Source: an uncultured Clostridia bacterium (lineage in GTDB: Bacteria > Bacillota > Clostridia > Oscillospirales > Acutalibacteraceae). Taken from it: a DNA stretch of 12,166 nucleotides. The DNA lies in NCBI GenBank assembly GCA_944381295.1, contig CALWKP010000196.1, positions 1-12,166 on the forward strand, given 5' to 3'. The notes beneath the pieces were generated by a model. The model was not told where the DNA came from. It saw only the letters and a list, made by a program, of their open reading frames with translations, and ran no database searches. Below, piece by piece: positions 6,966-12,166 of the stretch (position 1 is its first letter; each line of letters begins with the position of its first letter). The translations under genes were made by a program, and so were the position numbers.

Positions 6966-7489
6966 ATTTTCAGCCGATGAGGTTTAAGGAATATCAATGG
7001 CCGCATAACCCGGAAACGATCATCGTGGAACAGGAAAGAGAACTGAAACAACTCACTGTCCCATTTTCTGGGATTACTTGGCAGGATTACGGCTGTTCCG
7101 GACGGGTCGTGACCGGGGAAGGGGAATTTTTTGGGCCCGGATGTGCTGAGGAATATGCCGGGCTGGAAAAGGTGATGGCGCAGGACGGGCCGGGACTGCT
7201 CGTCCTGCCAAACCTGCCGCCGTTTTCCGCGCGGTTTGTATCACTTCGGCTCACAGGAAAGTCCGAACCGCAGCTGCTGCATTACCAATTCGTTTTTCGC
7301 GAGGAGACCGCGCAGGCAACTGCCTCGAATCCTGAGGCTCCGGGCGGGGTTTATCTTGCCCAGGAGGGGGAAAATCTCTGGGATATCGCGGCGCTGTATG
7401 CGACGTCGGCGGAGCTTTTGCTGGAATGGAATCCGTCCATCCAATGGCCGAACTGGTTGACACAAGGGCAGGAGGTGGCGGTGCCGTGA
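6962..7489 (+). CDS. XkdP-like LysM baseplate/tail protein
   Basis: The 175-residue product has an N-terminal beta-rich domain of about 115 residues and a C-terminal LysM domain (about 130-175: GVYLAQEGENLWDIA, then ELLLEWNPSI and the closing LTQGQEVAVP). In PBSX-type and other contractile systems the LysM protein (XkdP; gp53-like role) sits at the tube-baseplate junction, where the LysM fold is used as a structural clamp and does not have to bind cell wall. A similar position downstream of the tape measure is normal; here the tape measure is missing. The N-terminal part contains FSGITWQDYGCSGRVVTGEG, typical of XkdP-like proteins. The size is smaller than XkdP (about 235). The start is ATG 6962 in an ATGA overlap. 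Confidence 0.82.
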   Translation: MNFQPMRFKEYQWPHNPETIIVEQERELKQLTVPFSGITWQDYGCSGRVVTGEGEFFGPGCAEEYAGLEKVMAQDGPGLLVLPNLPPFSARFVSLRLTGKSEPQLLHYQFVFREETAQATASNPEAPGGVYLAQEGENLWDIAALYATSAELLLEWNPSIQWPNWLTQGQEVAVP

Positions 7490-8397
7490 CATGTGAAGGA
7501 TTTACTCCGGCCGGTGCCACCATATTTTTGGGCGAACCGTTATCCATTAAAATTTCCCGCGATGCCGACGCGCCGGCGGACGGCCTTACAGCGGAGTTCC
7601 CCCACAGGTCTCTGCCGGACCTTTGCCGGGTGCGTATCTGGGACGGCGGAACGCTCTATTTTTCGGGTATCGTCGATGAACAGCACGAAATCTTGGCGTT
7701 ATCCGGGATGACGGTAAAGATTTCTGCCCGGGGAATGGCAGCCCCGCTGCTGGACAGTGAGGCGCTCCCGCAAACCTACCGAAACCCATCGCTGCCGTCG
7801 CTTTACAACCGGCATGCGGCGCCGTTTGGGCTTGCGGGATGCCGCGGGCCTACCAACGCGGCGTGCGGGGAAATGACGGTAGAAAAAGGAACAAGTGATT
7901 GGCAGATGCTCGAACAGTTTTGCCGGGAATTCCTGAAAACATCGCCCAGGGTGACGGTCGAGGGGATCTTTGATGCGTCCGGAAAACCTTGCAGGGAACT
8001 CCGTTTCGGAACTTCCGGAATCCCTTACTATGCCCTGGAATACCGCCGGAATTGGTATCCGCTGCTCAGCGATGTCTATGTACAGACGGAAAAGGGTGGG
8101 GCTTATACCGCTTGCCTGCATGGAGAACTGGCGCGGCAGCACGGAATCCTGCGGAAACGATACCTTTCTGTATCGGCGTCCGCGAGCGCAGAAAAACTGT
8201 TGGCGGATTCTGTCAGCGATTCCCTGGAATTGCGTGTGCGCTGCTATGGATGGTATGACGCAGAACCCGGTGATACCGCAGAGATCGACTGCCCTGCGTT
8301 CGGAAACCTGCCGCGTGCACGTGTTCAGGGGGCATCCTATTCGCTGGATTCTTCCGGAAAAACCTGCACCATTTTTTTGAAAGGGGGAGTCCGCTGA
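7486..8397 (+). CDS. Baseplate hub protein, gpD / XkdQ-like (late control D family)
   Basis: This is the central hub that links the tail tube to the spike, equivalent to P2 gpD, Mu gp44 and PBSX XkdQ. From GTG 7486 it has 303 residues. GTG is preferred because it overlaps the preceding TGA (GTGA) and has GGAGG about ten bases upstream; an in-frame ATG at 7426 would force a 64-base overlap and add a glycine-rich, non-conserved lead. The N-terminal region has the family signature of a ligand-like strand set: LSIKISRDADAPADGL, then RVRIWDGGTLYFSGIVDEQ (about 47-65). A middle domain with SDWQMLEQFCREFL follows, and the C-terminal part YDAEPGDTAEIDC leads into the last beta strands. No break or missing region is visible. 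Confidence 0.82.
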   Translation: MTCEGFTPAGATIFLGEPLSIKISRDADAPADGLTAEFPHRSLPDLCRVRIWDGGTLYFSGIVDEQHEILALSGMTVKISARGMAAPLLDSEALPQTYRNPSLPSLYNRHAAPFGLAGCRGPTNAACGEMTVEKGTSDWQMLEQFCREFLKTSPRVTVEGIFDASGKPCRELRFGTSGIPYYALEYRRNWYPLLSDVYVQTEKGGAYTACLHGELARQHGILRKRYLSVSASASAEKLLADSVSDSLELRVRCYGWYDAEPGDTAEIDCPAFGNLPRARVQGASYSLDSSGKTCTIFLKGGVR

Positions 8398-8738
8398 TGT
8401 GGCTTTCCAAACAGATTTCTTCAGAACCTCGCAAAAGCGTCAGCGCTTCCGGAAAGGTCACCGGCGCACGCGGGGAAAAAGTAATTGTACAGGGGCTCGA
8501 TGAATATCGTGGGCTTCCTTTAATCGCTCCTTGGGGCATCGAGTATTTCCCGCCGAATGGTGCAAAAATTCTGGCGCTTACCGGGGATGGAGCTTGTCTC
8601 GGGACAATCCTGGAAGGAAGTGCCCTTGAACCCGGTGAACTCCGATTGTTTTCACTGGGTGGTGCGGAAATCCTCCTCAAAAATACTGGGGAAGTTCTCA
8701 TTAACGGACAAAGCTTCCCCAAACAGGAGGCGACTTAA
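8397..8738 (+). CDS. Small baseplate spike / gpV-like protein
   Basis: The 113-residue product fits a minimal central spike. It has an OB-like barrel region (about 15-75, with KVTGARGEKVIVQG and APWGIEYFPPNGAKIL) followed by a short repetitive beta stretch (about 79-104: GELRLFSLGGAEILLKNTG, then EVLING) that looks like the tip of a gpV/gp45-type spike. These spikes are trimers at the end of the tube and pierce the target envelope. Typical gpV proteins are around 190-230 residues, so this is a short version. It lies between hub and gp25-like wedge, where PBSX carries XkdR and P2 carries gpV. It starts at ATG 8397 in a TGATG overlap with the hub gene and ends in TAATG with the next. Confidence 0.65.
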   Translation: MWLSKQISSEPRKSVSASGKVTGARGEKVIVQGLDEYRGLPLIAPWGIEYFPPNGAKILALTGDGACLGTILEGSALEPGELRLFSLGGAEILLKNTGEVLINGQSFPKQEAT

Positions 8739-9097
8739 TGGACACCGCAATAAAAAATGGGGATTTTTCTGTAGATGAAATGGGGCTGCCGGTACAGGTT
8801 TCCGGACAGGAGGAGCTTTTGCAGCGCGCGTGGCTGCGGCTGCAAGTACCCAAGGGTGCATTTTGCTACCAGAAAAAATTTGGCAGCAGGCTTGCCGAAC
8901 TCGACCCTCAAAGCTCTGATATCACGGCAAAAGCATTTGATGCAGCAACGGAAGCCCTCGCGGAACTCCCTCAGGTTACGGTACGGGGGGTATCGGTAGA
9001 GGAAACGGAAGGGCAGACCGTATTCCTTTTTCAGTTGGCAACCAGATGCGGCGAAGGAACCGTGGAGGTCTCTTTCCCAGGAAAGGCGGGTGCATAA
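8738..9097 (+). CDS. Baseplate wedge protein, gp25 / gpW (XkdS) family
   Basis: gp25-like proteins anchor the first sheath ring to the baseplate wedges in contractile tails and are regarded as a marker of contractile machines. The 119-residue product shows the family core: GQEELLQRAWLRLQVPKGAF, then KKFGSRLAELDP (about 22-57), a helix AFDAATEALAELPQV, and final strands VTVRGVSVEETEG and TVEVSFPG. The gene lies directly before baseplate J, the standard pairing. The start is ATG 8738, sharing a base with the spike stop, and the stop is directly adjacent to the J start. Its presence without any visible sheath gene is notable, because the known role of the family is to attach the sheath. Confidence 0.88.
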   Translation: MDTAIKNGDFSVDEMGLPVQVSGQEELLQRAWLRLQVPKGAFCYQKKFGSRLAELDPQSSDITAKAFDAATEALAELPQVTVRGVSVEETEGQTVFLFQLATRCGEGTVEVSFPGKAGA

Positions 9098-10174
9098 ATG
9101 GATTCCTATGATACAGTTTTGCAGAGAATGCAGGACGAATTTCGGGAGTTGTCCGGGTTCAATGCCGACGATGCGTCGGATATCGGAATCCGGTTAAGAA
9201 TATTGGCAGGAGAAATGTATTCTTTATGGAGCGGGCTGGAATGGCTCAAACGCCAGGCGTTTCCATCTACGGCGGAGGGGGCGCAGCTTGAGGAACATGC
9301 CTTGCAGCGCGGCCTGGAACGCAAAGGAGCGGTGTGCTCGCAGGGTTCGATTACGTTTGGACGGGAACCCGCGTTGGACTACGATGTCCTGATTCCGGCA
9401 GGGACGATCTGTGCGACGTCCGGGGAATCCGGCGTACAGTTCGTCACAACGGAGGATGTTACGCTAAAAGCCGGAAGCCTTTCGGTAACAGCAAAGGCAA
9501 GATCGGCGGAAGGCGGTGCCGGAACCAATGCTGCCGAAGGAAAGGTCAACGTCCTGGTTTCCGCGCCGGCCGGAATCCTGTCGGCGATCAATGAAACGGC
9601 GTTCACCGGCGGGATGGATGCGGAATCGGATGAGGAACTCCGCGCAAGGATTTTACAGAGCTATGCCATGATTTCCAACGGTACCAACGCAGAATTTTAC
9701 CGGGAAGCCGCCCTCAAACATGATGGGGTATATTCTGTGGGGGTCCAGCCGAGGGCCAACGGTCCCGGAACTGTAGCGCTGTACCTTGGCGCAAAAGGTG
9801 CGGCGGCATCTGCGGAAGTGATTGAAGAAGTGCGTGCAGAACTGGAAAATCTGCGCGAGATTAATGTGGATGTACAAGTTAGTGCGGCGACGCTGGCAGA
9901 ATGTACGGTTTCCGTTTACATTAAGCCTCTGGAGCAGCATACGTTTGAAAGCGCCAAAGCAGCAGCCGAAGAAGCTGTACGCGAATACTTTTCCGGGTTG
10001 GCCGTCGGCGAGTCGGTTGTCCTCGCATTCTTGGGGAAAAAGTTGCTGGAAACAGGAATGATAACAAATTATCTGTTTGAAAGCGCACTTACCCAGGATA
10101 CAAAAGTGGAAGTTTCACAGCTGGCGGTGGCGTCAAGTATCATCGTCAAGGAAATGGAGGGGACGAGTGTTTGA
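9098..10174 (+). CDS. Baseplate J protein (gp6/gp47, XkdT family)
   Basis: Baseplate J forms the main wedge ring of a contractile baseplate, pairing with gp25 and gpI-type proteins. The 358-residue product is close to XkdT in length and has the full set of family motifs: an N-terminal helical region with DIGIRLRILAGEMYSLWSG, LEEHALQRGLERK (64-76), the IPAGT segment (99-103) opening the beta domain, GGAGTNA (139-145), TGGMDAESDEELRARI (170-185), and VQPRANGPGTV (216-226), then a helical C-terminal region with AKAAAEEAVREYFSGLAVG. The start ATG 9098 follows the gp25 stop without a gap, and the stop overlaps the next TTG start. Confidence 0.95.
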   Translation: MDSYDTVLQRMQDEFRELSGFNADDASDIGIRLRILAGEMYSLWSGLEWLKRQAFPSTAEGAQLEEHALQRGLERKGAVCSQGSITFGREPALDYDVLIPAGTICATSGESGVQFVTTEDVTLKAGSLSVTAKARSAEGGAGTNAAEGKVNVLVSAPAGILSAINETAFTGGMDAESDEELRARILQSYAMISNGTNAEFYREAALKHDGVYSVGVQPRANGPGTVALYLGAKGAAASAEVIEEVRAELENLREINVDVQVSAATLAECTVSVYIKPLEQHTFESAKAAAEEAVREYFSGLAVGESVVLAFLGKKLLETGMITNYLFESALTQDTKVEVSQLAVASSIIVKEMEGTSV

Positions 10175-10743
10175 ACCCTTTGGCATCGATGAAGAAAAAG
10201 CTGGAACCGTTAGGGGTTTATACGCTGGAATCCGGAAGCCTGGTCGATGCGGAACTGGAAGTCTATGCGTCAGAGTTTACGCGTGCGTTGGAATTCCTTG
10301 CGGAGCTGCAGCGGGAACTGTTTATCCGAACAGCACAAACTTACGGGCTTGATTTGCGGGAACAGGCATTCGGCCCCAAACGCGATTATCTGGAAGAGGA
10401 TGCCCGCAGGGAAATGTTGTTATATCGCGGTGCGGTGACCGTGAATGATTTTCGCAAAGCGGATATCGAAAAGGCCATGATCGCCTGCGGACTAGAGGCA
10501 TCGCTGTATGAACCAATGGATGGTCAAACATTGTATTTCAACTGTACAGGCCTCATTGACGAATTCCATACCCAGGAAGAAGTGGAGGCTGCAGCAGAGG
10601 AATTTCTTCCGGCACATCTGGCGGCGGAGTTTGATCTCCGGATCCTTACCTGGGATTATATTGATGGGTTGGATTTGACATTCGACGGGATGGATACAAA
10701 AGATCTGACATGGGACCAGATCGACGCATACCAACAGGCATAA
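10171..10743 (+). CDS. XkdU/YmfQ-like baseplate protein (DUF2313 type), TTG start
   Basis: The 190-residue product follows baseplate J, the slot of P2 gpI and PBSX XkdU, which complete the wedge and carry the fibre. It opens with a helical segment (LASMKKKLEPLGVYTLESGS), contains DAELEVYASEFTRALEFLAELQ in a long helix, an unusually acidic middle, and a C-terminal part with a tandem 'TWD' unit (TWDYIDGLDL and TWDQIDAYQQ, about 159-188), a feature often seen in this family. The start is TTG 10171, overlapping the previous TGA as TTGA, with GGAGGGG about eight bases upstream; no ATG in frame is better placed. Confidence 0.8.
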   Translation: MNPLASMKKKLEPLGVYTLESGSLVDAELEVYASEFTRALEFLAELQRELFIRTAQTYGLDLREQAFGPKRDYLEEDARREMLLYRGAVTVNDFRKADIEKAMIACGLEASLYEPMDGQTLYFNCTGLIDEFHTQEEVEAAAEEFLPAHLAAEFDLRILTWDYIDGLDLTFDGMDTKDLTWDQIDAYQQA

Positions 10744-10756
10744 GGAGGATGAGAAT

Positions 10757-11230
10757 ATGCCGGCAACAAACAAAACGGAGCATTTGGGACTAAACGACTG
10801 GGTTGGTACGGATAAGCCGAAGCGGAGCGATTTTACCGAAGATAATAAGTTGATCGACGCGGCGGTAGGAGGACATATCAACGATACCTCAAAGCATTTC
10901 AGCGAAAGTGACCGGGAACGGTGGGATGGCCTGATTACCAGCGGGATGTATTTCGGAACAGGAGAATCGACCTATACACTGAATTTTGAATTTTCGCCGA
11001 AAATGGTATTGGTATTCTTATCCGGAAAAGCTCCGGCAAAATACAAAGCAGAAGGCGGTTATCCAATGGCAAACTGGGCAATCGCAATCCCAACGGTGAA
11101 AGCCGGCGGAATTACCATGTCGGCAGGAAAAGTGACGTTGTCACAATCTCAGAGTGCTCCGGCATCGGGCGGGACTTTTTATAACCTTAACAAAAAGTCG
11201 GGACAGTATGGATACCTGGCCATTCGATGA
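10757..11230 (+). CDS. Short tail fibre-like protein, last gene of the operon
   Basis: The 157-residue product has two parts. The N-terminal 58 residues include NKTEHLGLNDWVGTDKPKR and the motif GGHINDTSKHFSESDRERWD (39-57 region), the H-x-N-D...KH signature common at baseplate-attachment ends of Firmicutes fibres. The rest is a beta-rich domain (MYFGTGESTYTLNFEFSPKM, then VLVFLSG and repeated short strands to GYLAIR) typical of small receptor-binding heads. It is by far the best candidate for target recognition, and the only one. It has its own ribosome binding site (AAGGAGG, 10742-10748), a 13-base gap after the previous stop, and is followed by the operon terminator. It is short; normal fibres of such prophages run to several hundred residues. 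Confidence 0.75.
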   Translation: MPATNKTEHLGLNDWVGTDKPKRSDFTEDNKLIDAAVGGHINDTSKHFSESDRERWDGLITSGMYFGTGESTYTLNFEFSPKMVLVFLSGKAPAKYKAEGGYPMANWAIAIPTVKAGGITMSAGKVTLSQSQSAPASGGTFYNLNKKSGQYGYLAIR

Positions 11231-11283
11231 GGATAGGAAAATAAAAGGTTTGAAGTCTAAAAAAGCTGGATGATCTGAAAAGT

Positions 11284-11363
11284 AGCGGAACCAGACCTCT
11301 TTGTCAACGATGGAAATGAACGGTTTGCGCCGTCGTTGACAAGGGCGTCTGGTTCCGCTTTTT
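11284..11363 (+). terminator. Long nested-hairpin terminator of the structural operon
   Basis: The outer 13-bp perfect stem pairs AGCGGAACCAGAC (11284-11296) with GTCTGGTTCCGCT (11347-11359). After a weakly paired 4/4 internal loop (CTCT against GGGC, with wobbles) the inner 10-bp perfect stem pairs TTGTCAACGA (11301-11310) with TCGTTGACAA (11333-11342), leaving a 22-base loop. Five T residues end the structure (11359-11363). It lies 54 bases after the fibre stop, at the right place to end the operon. It is unusually long for an intrinsic terminator, and the reverse strand also shows T residues after its mirror arm, so it may act in both directions. Confidence 0.75.
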
Positions 11364-11372
11364 CGGCAATCA

Positions 11373-11406
11373 AGGAGGGGAAAAGCAGAAATGCTTTTCC
11401 CCTCCT
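11373..11406. promoter_or_regulatory. Perfect 15-bp hairpin covering a ribosome binding site and start codon
   Basis: AGGAGGGGAAAAGCA (11373-11387) pairs perfectly with TGCTTTTCCCCTCCT (11392-11406) around a GAAA tetraloop (11388-11391). No T-tract follows, so it is not a normal terminator. The 5' arm is a near-ideal Shine-Dalgarno sequence and the loop contains the first base of an ATG at 11391. In an RNA, both the ribosome binding site and the start codon of the downstream small ORF would be buried in the stem. This is what a translationally gated leader would look like, though chance cannot be excluded. Confidence 0.55.
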
Positions 11407-11561
11407 ACTATAATGGAAACGGAAAATCTTTGCATGTTTTGGCAAAATACGATAAAACGATCAAGATCAAGATAAGATTCGATAAGATTTGCGGATTGTC
11501 CCGGCGGTATGCAAAATTTAAACAAGAGAAAAGGAGTATCTGGGTAGTAATTTGGACGTGA
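11391..11561 (+). CDS. Possible 56-residue basic leader ORF upstream of hflX
   Basis: ATG 11391 opens 56 codons to TGA 11559-11561. It has a strong ribosome binding site (AAGGAGGGG, 11372-11380) at normal distance, but that site and the start codon lie inside a 15-bp hairpin. The peptide is very basic (for example AKYDKTIKIKIRFDK and RRYAKFKQEKRS) and ends in WVVIWT. I do not recognise it, and no family is suggested. It lies before hflX, a ribosome-rescue GTPase, so it could be a regulatory leader peptide; it could equally be a chance frame in A+T-rich intergenic DNA. A promoter candidate for hflX lies at its 3' end, which would exclude it from the hflX transcript if used. Confidence 0.25.
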   Translation: MLFPSYYNGNGKSLHVLAKYDKTIKIKIRFDKICGLSRRYAKFKQEKRSIWVVIWT

Positions 11562-11573
11562 GAATGATACAAT
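11545..11573 (+). promoter_or_regulatory. Candidate extended -10 promoter for hflX
   Basis: TGATACAAT (11565-11573) is an extended -10 element (TG, one base, TACAAT). A weak -35 match TAGTAA (11545-11550) lies 17 bases upstream. Transcription would begin near 11580 and give an hflX leader of about 80 bases. The leader contains an 8-bp stem with one G-U pair (ATTCCATA 11582-11589 with TATGGGAT 11615-11622). The region from the operon terminator to hflX is otherwise without a recognised gene. I cannot distinguish this promoter from one upstream of the hairpin at 11373. Confidence 0.4.
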
Positions 11574-11661
11574 AAAAAAAGATTCCATACCGTCTGGTTT
11601 TAAGTCGTCGTTTTTATGGGATGGCGAATAAATTATGTTATTTTGCAGTAGGAGAAACAGC

Positions 11662-12166
11662 ATGCAGGAAGTACAGGAATTACAGGAAAAAGTTCTTCTG
11701 GTGGGCGTGGAAACGTCGCCGGAAGAGAATGTGGAAGGTTCTCTGGAAGAGCTTGGGGATTTAGCGCAGACCGCAGGGGCACAAGTCGCAGGAATGGTGA
11801 TCCAACGGCGGGAAAGTATCCATCCAGGGACCTATATTGGAAAAGGGAAGATCGAAGAGGTGAAAGCTGCGCTGGAAGCGTTGGACGCCACCGGGGTGAT
11901 CTGCGACGACGAGCTTTCCCCGGCACAGATGTACAATCTCCAGAAGGAATTGGATTGCAAGGTAATGGACCGCACGCTGCTGATTCTGGATATCTTTGCG
12001 AAACATGCCGTCACGCGGGAAGGCAAAATTCAGGTGGAACTGGCGCAGCTAAAATACCGGTCCGCACATCTGGCTGGATTGGGGAATTCCTTGTCGCGTC
12101 TGGGCGGCGGTATCGGTACGCGCGGGCCGGGTGAAAAGAAGCTGGAAATGGACCGCCGTATGATCC
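11662..12166 (+). CDS. hflX: HflX ribosome-associated GTPase, N-terminal part (runs off the window)
   Basis: HflX binds the 50S subunit and splits stalled 70S ribosomes under heat or antibiotic stress. The first 168 residues are visible. They include the HflX N-terminal domain core TYIGKGKIEEVKAALE (58-72), DDELSPAQMYNLQKEL (82-97), the conserved MDRTLLILDIFAKHAVTREG (102-121), KIQVELAQLKYRSAHL (122-137), and the linker LSRLGGGIGTRGPGEKKLE (144-162), which is the glycine-rich signature before the GTPase domain. The G domain itself lies beyond the right edge. The start ATG 11662 has TAGGAGA (11649-11655) at a good distance; an in-frame ATG at 11635 adds nine residues but has a weak site. It is most likely the host flank of the phage-like operon. 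Confidence 0.95.
   Translation, partial: MQEVQELQEKVLLVGVETSPEENVEGSLEELGDLAQTAGAQVAGMVIQRRESIHPGTYIGKGKIEEVKAALEALDATGVICDDELSPAQMYNLQKELDCKVMDRTLLILDIFAKHAVTREGKIQVELAQLKYRSAHLAGLGNSLSRLGGGIGTRGPGEKKLEMDRRMI

Noticed and set aside
11336..11341. TTGACA as a promoter -35 in the terminator arm
   Set aside because: No matching -10 lies 16-18 bases downstream; the hexamer is explained by the inverted repeat.
11409..11414. TATAAT as a promoter -10 just after the 15-bp hairpin
   Set aside because: There is no -35-like sequence at 16-18 bases upstream and no extended TG; the upstream region is inside the hairpin stem.
1..12166. CRISPR array, tRNA gene, rRNA or insertion sequence
   Set aside because: I found no regularly spaced repeats, no cloverleaf with a tRNA-like T arm, no rRNA sequence and no transposase-like protein on either strand.

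Overview
The window looks like a chromosomal segment of a Gram-positive, low-to-mid-GC member of the Firmicutes, most likely Clostridia (Oscillospiraceae/Ruminococcaceae-like). The basis is the strong GGAGG-type ribosome binding sites, several TTG/GTG starts, an hflX gene of Firmicutes type, and phage genes in the order of the Bacillus PBSX (xkd) prophage. The genus-level placement is inference. Every confident gene is on the + strand.

Layout. Positions 1-211 are intergenic: two GC-rich hairpins and a Rho-independent terminator that closes whatever lies to the left. From about 221 to 11230 runs one tightly packed structural operon. The head module is a reduced small terminase, large terminase, portal, protease-scaffold, a small decoration-like protein and the major capsid protein. 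The connector module is two head-tail connectors and a tail-terminator-like protein. The tail is a single tube-like protein and a 38-residue ORF. The baseplate module is a LysM protein, gpD-like hub, small spike, gp25/W-like wedge, baseplate J and the XkdU-type protein, followed by one short fibre. The operon ends at a long nested hairpin terminator (11284-11363). A roughly 300-base spacer then holds a perfect 15-bp hairpin that covers the start of a 56-codon ORF, and a possible extended -10 promoter. The window ends inside hflX, a ribosome-associated GTPase that is probably the host flank.

How it works together. The genes are enough in principle to build a capsid, fill it with DNA (the terminase keeps its ATPase and nuclease acidic residues) and fit it with a contractile-type baseplate. 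Nearly every junction is an ATGA-type overlap or a gap of a few bases, and I see no frameshift after the small terminase. The cluster nevertheless lacks several things a contractile-tailed phage needs: a tail sheath, a tape measure protein, a normal-length tail chaperone, an endolysin, a holin, an integrase, a repressor and replication genes. A 38-residue ORF sits exactly where the chaperone and tape measure normally lie. The small terminase has lost its N-terminal DNA-binding region.

The most interesting reading is a domesticated, minimal, very short-tailed phage-derived particle, possibly a gene-transfer-agent-like or other capsid-plus-baseplate device kept next to hflX. The alternative is a decaying prophage fragment. 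Sequence alone cannot separate the two; the intact frames favour the first.
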